24,895 bases of DNA from a virus. Positions 8,174 through 15,095 of this stretch are shown in pieces. The number at the start of each line of letters is the position of its first letter. The first letter of the stretch is position 1. A program made the translations under genes and the position numbers. Where the stretch lies: IMG/VR virus record IMGVR_UViG_3300034061_000237, positions 1-24,895 of that record; one strand, written 5' to 3'. The notes below the pieces were generated by a model. That model was not told the origin of the DNA, made no database searches, and saw nothing but the letters and a program-made list of their open reading frames with translations.

Positions 8174-8655
8174 TTCTTACTGAAAGCCTGCGACCCGAAC
8201 CAAAAACTGATGATGGCAGCAAGGATCGCCATCTCGTCATCGGAGAAAACCATGTCCATCGCTACAGAAAACGCCACACCCGTTGAGTAGGCGTACCAGA
8301 TGCCGGCAACGTCCACCACGATCAAGAGACCTACAAACAGGTACGTGACGACGGGTCGCACAGAGGCTCGCAGGTTAATTACCCACGTGCTGGCGCCCTC
8401 ACCGATCTTCATGTCGTGCTTCCACATCGCGAGCTTTTCCTGCGCCTGTGTCTGCATTGCAATTTGATCGGTCTTAATCTCTTCGACGCGAGCTTGGGCA
8501 ATAAAACCTTCTTTTGCCAGAGCAATCTCACGCTCACGGTTAGCCGCCATCAGAGCCAGTTCGTGCTTCTTGTCGCCACGATCTTGCACAAAATCCAGTA
8601 CCTTCGGCAAACCACCGGCAGCAAAACCCATCAAACTTGATATTAAACTTAACAT
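8170..8655 (-). CDS. Holin-like protein, 3TM gene-transfer-release type
   Basis: This is a 161-residue protein. Residues 1-20 are a hydrophobic, Gly-rich helix (MLSLISSLMGFAAGGLP). Residues 22-90 form a charged helix starting VLDFVQDRGDKKHELALM. The C-terminal half holds two strong membrane segments (about 101-124, VVTYLFVGLLIVVDVAGIWY; and about 140-157). This matches the layout of the Pfam family described as a holin of three TMs for gene-transfer release, as I remember it. It would permeabilise the inner membrane and let the cytoplasmic endolysin reach the wall. It overlaps the upstream small membrane gene by 7 bases and the endolysin by 4 bases, the expected holin-endolysin pairing. The actual lysis timing function is inferred. 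Confidence 0.78.
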   Translation of the reverse strand: MLSLISSLMGFAAGGLPKVLDFVQDRGDKKHELALMAANREREIALAKEGFIAQARVEEIKTDQIAMQTQAQEKLAMWKHDMKIGEGASTWVINLRASVRPVVTYLFVGLLIVVDVAGIWYAYSTGVAFSVAMDMVFSDDEMAILAAIISFWFGSQAFSKK

Positions 8656-8909
8656 GATTTGTTACCTCGGCAAGGGGGTTCAGCATCGGCATTGCTAAGT
8701 TTTACCCCAGCAAGAAGGCCAATGAAGCCCCCGATAATTGTTTGGAAAGCAGGGGAGATCAGTTTAAATACTTCAGCATTGTCGATATTTTCAAACCACA
8801 AGCCGACCACTAGCGCAATAATCATGACTAGGACAGAGACACACAGCGTGGCGGAAACCATCAGCGTTACGGCGAATGTCAATTTGCCTTTGATGTCACC
8901 TTCGTTCAT
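8649..8909 (-). CDS. Small two-TM membrane protein, candidate second holin or pinholin
   Basis: This is an 86-residue protein with two clear hydrophobic segments: about 12-38 (VTLMVSATLCVSVLVMIIAL region) and about 48-68 (LISPAFQTIIGGFIGLLAGV). Both termini are polar. The tail contains PPCRGNKSC. Size and topology are typical of small phage holins. It is located immediately upstream of the 3TM holin-like gene, overlapping it by 7 bases. It may be the main holin, a holin partner or antiholin; the sequence does not decide. Start codon ATG at 8909, with the upstream stop only 4 bases away. Confidence 0.68.
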   Translation of the reverse strand: MNEGDIKGKLTFAVTLMVSATLCVSVLVMIIALVVGLWFENIDNAEVFKLISPAFQTIIGGFIGLLAGVKLSNADAEPPCRGNKSC

Positions 8910-8913
8910 CTAT

Positions 8914-9390
8914 TTACCCCAGATTTAGAATTATGCCGATACCAAAAGCCACTATTGCCCCAACGAGGCCAAGAATCGCAGTAATGGTCAGTGTGTTTGC
9001 AATGAACTTACGCATCTTGCGCCGCTGGTTGAGCGTCGCTCTTTCCCGCGTGTCTTTAATCTTGGCGCGGTCACGCATCATTGCCGTGTACTCCTCAACG
9101 CCCCATCGCCAGACAATCAACTCGCGCAGCTCTTTTTCCTGTTGTTCGATCTTCTTGCGGGCTATCAGGGCTTGCATCGCTTCTTGTTCAACGCTGCCGC
9201 TGAAGATGAGCTTCTTAAAAAGCGGCGGGTCTTTGGCTTCCTCTTCCGCGTTCTTAACATCGGACACAGCCTTAAACCACGTGCCCAACTGACCGCCCAT
9301 ATCTTCCAGCTCACGGCCCATCTCAATGCCACGTTTAATGACTTTGTAGGCAGATGTGGCTATGGCTAAAGCAGAAACCGGATCAAGCAT
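8914..9390 (-). CDS. Helical membrane-anchored protein of the lysis block
   Basis: This is a 158-residue protein. MLDPVSALAIATSAYKVIKR opens it, followed by a long charged helical region (about 25-125, rich in Glu, Lys and Arg, with EQQEKELRELIVWRWG). A C-terminal transmembrane segment lies at about 131-156 (TLTITAILGLVGAIVAFGIG). I recall this arrangement from conserved proteins near the lysis genes of marine phages, but its function is not established. It might be a spanin-like or membrane-scaffolding accessory. No lipobox or classical Rz signature is seen. The start overlaps the stop of the preceding gene as TAATG. Confidence 0.65.
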   Translation of the reverse strand: MLDPVSALAIATSAYKVIKRGIEMGRELEDMGGQLGTWFKAVSDVKNAEEEAKDPPLFKKLIFSGSVEQEAMQALIARKKIEQQEKELRELIVWRWGVEEYTAMMRDRAKIKDTRERATLNQRRKMRKFIANTLTITAILGLVGAIVAFGIGIILNLG

Positions 9391-9635
9391 TACTCGCTAC
9401 CGCCACCGTTAAATTTGCCCCATGCACCGAGCATCAGCAGGCCAAGGACGAACAACGTGCCAGCTTTCGCCAGCGTGTTCAGGACAGTTTTCTTGATGCC
9501 GCGCCAATCGGTAATCAGACTACGCAGATCACGGACATCGTCACCGGCCTCTTCGTCGTGCAAACCGACTTCTTTGAGAGCCAGCTTCATCTCCTCCCGG
9601 ATAATCTTGCGTAACGCGAGTTCGTCTATGTCCAC
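9390..9635 (-). CDS. Small single-TM protein, DUF6127-like
   Basis: This is an 81-residue protein. The acidic N-terminal part has LRKIIREEMKLALKEVGL and DVRDLRSLITDWRGIKK, a pattern I associate with the DUF6127 phage/prophage family. A C-terminal membrane segment follows (about 55-74, LAKAGTLFVLGLLMLGAWGK). Cytoplasmic N-terminus and membrane-anchored C-terminus are likely. It is the first of four consecutive membrane-protein genes upstream of the endolysin, so an accessory lysis role is a reasonable inference. The TAATG overlap with the next gene suggests the two are made in fixed ratio. GGAGTG upstream of the ATG is an acceptable ribosome binding site. Confidence 0.65.
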   Translation of the reverse strand: MDIDELALRKIIREEMKLALKEVGLHDEEAGDDVRDLRSLITDWRGIKKTVLNTLAKAGTLFVLGLLMLGAWGKFNGGGSE

Positions 9636-9645
9636 GATTCACTCC

Positions 9646-9990
9646 TTAAGCTGCATTCAAGGCTTCAAGGCGGCCCCATACCCAACTAGCTGCGGCAGTG
9701 GGGTCAAAGGGTATTGTGGCATCAGGGTTGTTGGGCTGTGATGGATCGGGTTGAGTCCAGTTTGCGCCTACAGTTGCAAGGTAGGTTTGCAGGTCTGACT
9801 GTGAAGCAAACACTTCAAAATCACCCGTTGCGTTGTCGCAAGAAATGCCCACCATTACCATGTCGCGGGGGGAGGGAGTTGTTGGATCACCAACCACAAA
9901 AACACCGCCTACCCCGGTTGACTCAAGGCAAAGAAACTCAGGCACTGTTCCGTTTTGATTCAATCGGTACTTCATCGCTTGATGCGCCAT
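9646..9990 (-). CDS. Small conserved phage protein, unknown function
   Basis: I choose the ATG at 9990 (MAHQAMKYRLNQNGTVPEFL) because AAGGAG lies 7 bases before it. An upstream in-frame ATG at 10050 would overlap the glycosyltransferase by more than 110 bases. The 114-residue product has SDLQTYLATVGANWTQPDP and DATIPFDPTAAASWVWGRL near its end, a pattern I have seen in small proteins next to tail or fibre genes of aquatic phages. It is soluble, acidic and has no enzymatic motif. Even with the chosen start it overlaps the end of the glycosyltransferase by 53 bases in a different frame. A fibre-assembly role is only a guess from position. Confidence 0.6.
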   Translation of the reverse strand: MAHQAMKYRLNQNGTVPEFLCLESTGVGGVFVVGDPTTPSPRDMVMVGISCDNATGDFEVFASQSDLQTYLATVGANWTQPDPSQPNNPDATIPFDPTAAASWVWGRLEALNAA

Positions 9991-10702
9991 GTTCGACTCC
10001 TTGGGCGTACTGCCCAGAAAATAAATATGCCCCAAAATGTCCCAGTTCACACCACGGAGCTGCCCATACGGAACCCCCGTGTTTTCTATAAAGATGGCAG
10101 AAGTTGTAGTCCTCTGATAACAGCTCGTGGTCTACGTTCTGAACCTTAAAATAGTCGTACACCTTTTCACCGGGCAGTGTGGTATTCCCGCTATTGGTGT
10201 ACCAACCCACATGAGGCTTTATTATCTCAAAAACGTCTCTGCGTATCAGCATAAATCCAGTGCCAATGTGTTTTACTTGGAACGGCTTGTTGGCATCGGT
10301 CATTTTATGACCCGGCAGCTCGTTGAGGTTAAATATCCCAGTAAGCTTTGACAGATTTATGTAGTTGTCCTTTACGCCTTTTCGCACTCGATCCCAGTTG
10401 ATGCCCTTCATTGGAACAGGGCCACCAATGATTCCTTTCTCTGCCTTCAACATCTTGGCTATGTCGTTTGCAACAAACTTCTGATCTGCGTCAATAAACA
10501 TCAGATGCGTTGCGTCTGGCATGGACATGAAGTGGTGCGCGATGGTGTTGCGCCCCCTCTGGATCAAAGACTCATTGCCGAGAAAGATACAAGTCATCTT
10601 GATCCCGTACTGAATACAGGCTTCTTTTAAAGCCAAGAGCGACTGCGTGTACTCGGTACACATCATGCCGCCGTAACATGGTGTTCCAATGACAAGGTGC
10701 AT
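9938..10702 (-). CDS. GT2-like glycosyltransferase
   Basis: This 254-residue protein most likely transfers a sugar from a nucleotide-sugar donor. The GT-A hallmarks are visible: an N-terminal strand MHLVIGTPCYGG, the segment ESLIQRGRNTIAHHFM (44-59) and a DxD-type metal site in HLMFIDADQKF (Asp71 and Asp73). GFMLIRRDVF follows in the middle. A C-terminal SEDYNFCHLYRKHGGSVWAAP segment with a nearby LGHFG supplies the usual acidic base and His. There is no signal peptide or membrane segment, so it should act in the cytoplasm. It lies just after the adhesin array and overlaps the preceding gene as TGATG. Possible targets are phage virion proteins or host surface precursors; the acceptor is unknown. 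The last 18 residues overlap the next gene. Confidence 0.78.
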   Translation of the reverse strand: MHLVIGTPCYGGMMCTEYTQSLLALKEACIQYGIKMTCIFLGNESLIQRGRNTIAHHFMSMPDATHLMFIDADQKFVANDIAKMLKAEKGIIGGPVPMKGINWDRVRKGVKDNYINLSKLTGIFNLNELPGHKMTDANKPFQVKHIGTGFMLIRRDVFEIIKPHVGWYTNSGNTTLPGEKVYDYFKVQNVDHELLSEDYNFCHLYRKHGGSVWAAPWCELGHFGAYLFSGQYAQGVEHGASSDEVPIESKRNSA

Positions 10703-11529
10703 CAGTCCTCCGCGCTCTTGTCTTCAAGCAACACATTAGTCAATGACGTAGGGTCAAACACCGAGAACCCGCGCCTTGCCGCAAACGTAGCAGGATCATC
10801 TGCCCACTTGTCAGCACACGCCTCAAGCCAACGCATGGTCATCTCGTGTGTAGGAGCCTGACCGTTAGCGATCAGTTGGTTTTCCATGTTCAGGTACGCA
10901 TACACTTCTGCTTGCGCTTGGGCTGCGTTGATACCTAAGTCAAACAGGTAGATCAGGTTGCCCTCGTCAATCATGCCATTACGACTACGCGCTGCGTTAA
11001 GCCCTTGCTTCATACAAGTCATAATGTGGTAGCGGGATTCTTCACGCTCATAATCTTCTTCAGTGATCTCGTTCAGCCCTACTTTTTCCAGCAACTGCTT
11101 GTGCTGGTTAACCATAAAGTTCATCTTGCGTAGTGCGCCGTTGACATGGTTCTGAGTACCTTCAAGGTGGCTGTTCAGCTCCAGAATCTCGATTTCCATC
11201 AACTCAATGTCCAGCGGGTCTGTGCAAAGGGCAAGATCACGCTCTTTCTTTTTCAGCTCGTTCTGCTTCTTACGCAGGCCAATGTAGGCTTCTTGTAATG
11301 CTGATTTTGTTCTGTCGATCTCGGCCAAGGTGTGCTTAATTGAACGGATCGGAGTAATCGCTGTAACGTCCAACGTTACTGACATAAACTGGCTGTGCGA
11401 CTTATGGAAGTTGCTTGTGTCGCGTGTAACAGCAGGCATTCTGTCCTGAATGTTTTTCAGCATGACGTTGTACTCTGGCTTGGTTACAGTCAGAGCAGTA
11501 TTCATGTTACTTAAAATAAGGTCTTTCAA
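10702..11529 (-). CDS. Coiled-coil protein, unknown phage function
   Basis: This is a 275-residue protein if translation starts at the TTG at 11529, which has AAAGGAT 6 bases upstream. An in-frame ATG at 11505 (MNTALTVTKPEYNVM) is the alternative, with a weaker ribosome binding site. Residues 67-150 are charged heptad-like helices (LRKKQNELKKKERDLA, then LMEIEILELNSHLEG). The C-terminal part is a globular helical region with MTMRWLEACADKWADDP. No catalytic motif, signal peptide or membrane segment is seen. It sits between the propeller-like adhesins and the glycosyltransferase. It might be a chaperone or virion accessory, but I do not recognise it securely. Confidence 0.6.
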   Translation of the reverse strand: MKDLILSNMNTALTVTKPEYNVMLKNIQDRMPAVTRDTSNFHKSHSQFMSVTLDVTAITPIRSIKHTLAEIDRTKSALQEAYIGLRKKQNELKKKERDLALCTDPLDIELMEIEILELNSHLEGTQNHVNGALRKMNFMVNQHKQLLEKVGLNEITEEDYEREESRYHIMTCMKQGLNAARSRNGMIDEGNLIYLFDLGINAAQAQAEVYAYLNMENQLIANGQAPTHEMTMRWLEACADKWADDPATFAARRGFSVFDPTSLTNVLLEDKSAED

Positions 11530-11556
11530 GGTATTATCCTTTGTAAAGTTGTTGTT

Positions 11557-12561
11557 TTATAGCCCGCCGTGGGCGCTGGAGCAAGAAGAAACAAATTCTC
11601 TGGCCTCCAATAAATCTCCAAAATCCACTGAATTTCCTAAAGTATCAATACTTATGTATTGAATTACGTTGGTTCGGTTGCTATTCCCCGCAAAAACTCC
11701 ACGCGTACTGCTGGCACATCCCGCTGTTTCAGAGGTGACAACAAACGTATCCCCAAAATCAACAGCATTACCTGTGGAGGCAATTGTTACATAATCAATA
11801 ATATTTCGGTTTGTACTCAAAAACCCGCCAGCCCAAATACCACGAGTAGAATTAGAAAATGAGGCCATATTACTTCGCGCTAATGTCAAATCCCCAAAAT
11901 CGGTTGCGTTGCCAGTTGAGGCAATCGTTACGTAGTCAATAACATTGGTTGAATCACCGCCGCCAAAAACACCCCTTGTTTGAGAGGCCAGTCCGCCACG
12001 ACCGTAATTGCTGATGGTCGTGTCACCAAAATCTAATGCATTGCCAGTAGATGCTATGGTTATGTAAGATATTGTGTCTGTGCTGGGGTCTTGGCCGTTA
12101 GCAAAAAGACCACGCGTACTTGAAGAACACGCTGAAATGTTATATCGGGCCAATGTAAGATCGCCAAAATCTAACGCATTGCCGCTAGTTTGGAAAACAA
12201 CATAGTCTATTATGTTTACCACACCGTCCCCTTCTCCCCCTCCAAAAACACCTCGCACAGAAGAAGAGCACCCCGCTCCACCATATCTAGCTACTGTCAA
12301 ATCGCCAAAATCCGTTGCGTTACCCAATGTTGAAATCACTATGCTGTAAATAGTGTTGGCACGGGAACCGCCGTCATTGTTTCCCCCCGCAAACAACCCA
12401 ATTGGCGCAACATTCCCCGCAATCGGCCACAGCCCTTGCTTGAGCCAATAAGCTGCTTGTTCAAGCGTCCACACACCAGAAGCCGCACCGTCTTGGAAAG
12501 GGCCAGCAGGCGTTGGAGGAATAGGCTTGATGAAGCCGCCGGGCCAGTTTTTAATAGCCAT
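11557..12561 (-). CDS. Adhesin-like protein C: six blade-like repeats, third of a tandem trio
   Basis: This is a 334-residue protein. The leader has NWPGGFIKPIPP (5-16), a feature shared with paralogue A. SGVWTLEQAAYWLKQGLW (28-45) is shared with paralogue B. From residue 54 to the end there are six repeats of 44-49 residues. Each runs G-(L/V/I)-(F/W)-x-x-(G/N), then a YxxI strand, S-T-x-G-N-A-x-D-F-G-D, and a C-S/A-S ending before Arg-Gly. The last repeat ends CSSAHGGL. Repeat number and length fit a six-bladed beta propeller or Kelch-like disk, a common ligand-binding fold. The repeats here are the most diverged of the trio (one lacks the CSS, one has FSNS). It starts right after the TAG stop of gene B. 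Receptor binding is inferred. Confidence 0.75.
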   Translation of the reverse strand: MAIKNWPGGFIKPIPPTPAGPFQDGAASGVWTLEQAAYWLKQGLWPIAGNVAPIGLFAGGNNDGGSRANTIYSIVISTLGNATDFGDLTVARYGGAGCSSSVRGVFGGGEGDGVVNIIDYVVFQTSGNALDFGDLTLARYNISACSSSTRGLFANGQDPSTDTISYITIASTGNALDFGDTTISNYGRGGLASQTRGVFGGGDSTNVIDYVTIASTGNATDFGDLTLARSNMASFSNSTRGIWAGGFLSTNRNIIDYVTIASTGNAVDFGDTFVVTSETAGCASSTRGVFAGNSNRTNVIQYISIDTLGNSVDFGDLLEAREFVSSCSSAHGGL

Positions 12562-14363
12562 CTATAAGCCTCCGTGGGCGTTGGAGCAAGCTGCTAAACC
12601 GTATCTACCTGCTGTTAAATCACCAAAATTTGTTGCGTTGCCAGTAGTAGCAATCGTGACGTAATCAATCACATTAGACTTTGTTGAAGTGTTCCCCCCT
12701 CCCCATACTCCGCGAACAGTAGAAGAACAAGCGGATGTATAGTCTCGCCCCACTGTTAAATCGCCAAAATCAGTAGCGTTTCCAGCAGACGCGATTGTTA
12801 TGTAGTCAATCACATTACTATTGCTTTGACCCCCACCAAACAAACCCCTAGTGGACGACGAACACCCGGCAAGCCCGCGTCTTCCTACAGTAAGATCACC
12901 AAAATCAGTTGCATTGCCTGTTGAAGCAATGGTGACATACTGAATCACATTGGAATCGTTGCTGTCACTGGCAAAGACACCCCTAGTAGTGGAAGAACAC
13001 GCTCCCATGTACTCAGCTGTCGATAACAAGTCTCCAAAATCCGTAGCGTTACCAACAGACGCAATAGTGATGTACTGCACTACATTTATGGTACCCCCGG
13101 AAGTGTCGCCTCCTGCAAACAAGCCCCTTGTAGAACTACTGCATCCAACAATCCTTCTAGTTGCAGACAATAAGTCTCCGAAATCGAGAGCATTACCTGC
13201 CGTGGAGATAGTCACGTACTGAATTACATTGGTGGAATCTGCACCGAAACCGCCGCCCCACACTCCTCTGGTAGAGGAAGAACAGGCGGCCAAGTCCCGA
13301 GTGGCCGCAATCAAATCACCAAAATCCGTGGCATTACCTGTAGTTGGGATTAAAATATAGTCCAATATGTTTACATTAGTAGTAGTGATTCCACCACCAA
13401 ATACTCCCGTTGGTGTGGCCGGATTTGTCCAATTCCCCTGCGCCACGGCCTGATACACCGCAGGCATTGTCCATACACCGCTGTAACTAGGCATTATGCA
13501 AGTCCTCCGTGGGCGCTGGAACAACCAGCAAGACCCTCTCTCGCTGCCGTTAAATCTCCAAAATCAGTAGCGTTGCCAACAGAGGCAATCGTTACATACT
13601 GAATGATATTGCTGCTGCCGCCGCCTGCAAACAAGCCTCGCGTTAAAGAAGCACACGCGGAGTTGCCCGATTCAACTTCTATCAAATCCCCAAAATCAGT
13701 GGCATTGCCAGTAGACGCTATTGTTATATAGTCAATAACATTAATGTCCACGAAACTTGTATTGTACCCACCCCCAAAAACACCCCTTGTATCGGACGAG
13801 CATGCTGACAAGTAGACTCTTCTTACGCTCAAATCTCCAAAATCAGTGGCACTGCCTGTTGAAGCAATCGTAATGTAGTCCAGAACATTACTTACCACAC
13901 TGCCCGTCCACCCTCCACCAAAAACACCTCTCGTTGGAGAAGAACACGCGCCGGGAAGCTCTCTGTCTACTGTTAAGTTACCAAAGTCTTGTCCATTACC
14001 CGTGGTCGCTATTGTTATATATGTGATTGGGTTAGAAACTCCGCCACCTTCTTGTCCACCACCAAAAACACCTCTCGTTTGCGAAGAACATCCTGCGGTT
14101 CCGCTAGAAACGAAAGGGAAATCCCCAAAATCAACGGCGTTTCCTGCAGAAGCAATCGTTACATAATCCATCACATTAGAGTAGCCGGGAATTGACGTTA
14201 ATCCCGTAGCGAACACTGCCCTGCTGCTTGACGAACAAGCACCGAGTTGATACCGATTTTGCGTAAGGTCACCAAAATCAGTAGCGTTGCCTGTTGTTGA
14301 GAGGGTTACATAATCTATGACGTTAGACAGCCCCCCTCCTGAACCGCCACCAAACAAACCCCT
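11560..14363 (-). repeat. Eighteen blade-like coding repeats in three sets of six
   Basis: Units of about 132-150 bp occupy three blocks: 14363-13497, 13410-12565 and 12402-11560. The codons for Asp-Phe-Gly give a recurring CCAAAATC or CCAAAGTC core on the plus strand, next to GCATT/GCGTTGCC or similar. All three blocks end with near-identical DNA around GCCGTGGGCG or TCCGTGGGCG. The units are imperfect and in frame, so they are coding repeats rather than a CRISPR or satellite. They could support recombination between paralogues. Confidence 0.85.
12562..13494 (-). CDS. Adhesin-like protein B: six blade-like repeats, second of a tandem trio
   Basis: I choose the ATG at 13494 (MPSYSGVWTMPAVYQAVAQ): it overlaps the stop of gene A as TAATG and has GGAGGA 9 bases upstream. 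The 310-residue product has a short N-terminal module SGVWTMPAVYQAVAQGNW (5-22), related to that of protein C and to short modules in other phage tail proteins. It is followed from residue 29 by six repeats with consensus RG(V/L)(F/W)GGG, SNVIDYVTIAS, GNATDFGDLT and ACSSST. The final unit ends ACSNAHGGL. No membrane segment or signal is present. The repeats are uniform in length, as expected for propeller blades. It is probably a virion surface or tail-tip protein; whether A, B and C form one complex is unknown. Confidence 0.76.
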   Translation of the reverse strand: MPSYSGVWTMPAVYQAVAQGNWTNPATPTGVFGGGITTTNVNILDYILIPTTGNATDFGDLIAATRDLAACSSSTRGVWGGGFGADSTNVIQYVTISTAGNALDFGDLLSATRRIVGCSSSTRGLFAGGDTSGGTINVVQYITIASVGNATDFGDLLSTAEYMGACSSTTRGVFASDSNDSNVIQYVTIASTGNATDFGDLTVGRRGLAGCSSSTRGLFGGGQSNSNVIDYITIASAGNATDFGDLTVGRDYTSACSSTVRGVWGGGNTSTKSNVIDYVTIATTGNATNFGDLTAGRYGLAACSNAHGGL

Positions 14364-14690
14364 TGCCGCCGCAGGCGTTACACTGCCACTAGCCGAGCTA
14401 AAAGGGCTGGGGCCATAACTGTTCAGCGCCCACACAGAAAACGTGTACGGCGTACCGTTCGTTAATCCAGTTACAGTAATTGGCGACGATGCACCTGAGA
14501 CCGTTACCCGTTCAGGGCTGGAAACCGCGTAGTACGCCGTGATAGCCGAACCACCCACGTTAGCGGGTGCAGTAAAAGCAACTGATGCGGAAGCATTTCC
14601 CGCGCTCGCCGTGCCAATTGTAGGCGCGTTCGGGTTCTTTAGCGGATCATAATTAGCCGAAATAAACCCGGCTGGCGGTCGTAAAGACAT
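13494..14690 (-). CDS. Adhesin-like protein A: FN3 domain plus six blade-like repeats
   Basis: The ATG at 14690 (MSLRPPAGFISANYDPL) is preferred: it lies 10 bases after the upstream stop with AAGGGG before it. An in-frame ATG at 14741 would overlap the previous gene by 41 bases. The product is 398 residues. Residues 6-10 (PAGFI) resemble the leader of protein C. Residues about 19-108 are a clear fibronectin type III domain (NAPTIGTASAG, ITVTGLTNGTPYTFSVWALN). Residues 110-397 hold six repeats of 43-50 residues, with motifs RGVFGGG, IDYITIAS, GNATDFGDL and ACSS, ending GCSSAHGGLA. FN3 domains and propellers are both frequent in phage proteins that contact host surface polysaccharides. It is the first and largest of three tandem paralogues. 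Confidence 0.77.
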   Translation of the reverse strand: MSLRPPAGFISANYDPLKNPNAPTIGTASAGNASASVAFTAPANVGGSAITAYYAVSSPERVTVSGASSPITVTGLTNGTPYTFSVWALNSYGPSPFSSASGSVTPAAARGLFGGGSGGGLSNVIDYVTLSTTGNATDFGDLTQNRYQLGACSSSSRAVFATGLTSIPGYSNVMDYVTIASAGNAVDFGDFPFVSSGTAGCSSQTRGVFGGGQEGGGVSNPITYITIATTGNGQDFGNLTVDRELPGACSSPTRGVFGGGWTGSVVSNVLDYITIASTGSATDFGDLSVRRVYLSACSSDTRGVFGGGYNTSFVDINVIDYITIASTGNATDFGDLIEVESGNSACASLTRGLFAGGGSSNIIQYVTIASVGNATDFGDLTAAREGLAGCSSAHGGLA

Positions 14691-14700
14691 GGGGTACCCC

Positions 14701-15084
14701 TTACGTAATTTCTTCCCACGAGACCGTAACAACGATGTCATTCGCTACGCTGGCTGTTGCACCAATCGACTTGTCTTCCAAGAGATAGAAGGTTGTGGTC
14801 TTGTCTGTGATGATCAGCGTTGCGTCAGCAGGGACAGAGATCGTGGAAACAATCGCAGTGCCCGTACCTCCAAGATCGTCCTGAGAGAAAATCTTGATTG
14901 TAATGTCCGCCGCGTTAGTGCCATCGACGTTTGCAGCAACAATGGAATTGATCTTGTAGACCTTGCCGCTGGATGCCGCGTTGTTGACCAGCGCAGTCGC
15001 AAACGGGTCAGCCGTTGAGCTGATTAAATTGGTACTGGTGTTGCCCAGTATACTGGTCACGTTAACAATATTCGGATTTGCCAC
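14701..15084 (-). CDS. Small beta-rich virion protein (GTG start)
   Basis: This is a 127-residue protein starting with GTG at 15084. AAGGAG lies 7 bases before it, immediately after the stop of the fibre gene. The sequence begins MANPNIVNVTSILGNT and continues with GKVYKINSIVAANVDGTNAA, ADITIKIF and VPADATLIITDKTTTFYL. I recall this pattern from a very common small structural protein of marine phages. It is a predicted beta sandwich with no membrane segment or signal. It lies between the short fibre and the propeller-like adhesins, so a tail-tip or decoration role is likely. The exact role is not established. Confidence 0.68.
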   Translation of the reverse strand: MANPNIVNVTSILGNTSTNLISSTADPFATALVNNAASSGKVYKINSIVAANVDGTNAADITIKIFSQDDLGGTGTAIVSTISVPADATLIITDKTTTFYLLEDKSIGATASVANDIVVTVSWEEIT

Positions 15085-15095
15085 GTTCTATCTCC

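Noticed and set aside
11557-14363. CRISPR-like or satellite array
   Set aside because: The repeats are about 140 bp, imperfect, in frame and encode a consistent protein motif; there are no short identical direct repeats with unique spacers.
11557-14690. Variable region of a diversity-generating retroelement
   Set aside because: No reverse transcriptase gene and no template repeat with adenine-specific differences are visible in the window, and the C-termini do not look like the C-type lectin variable domain.
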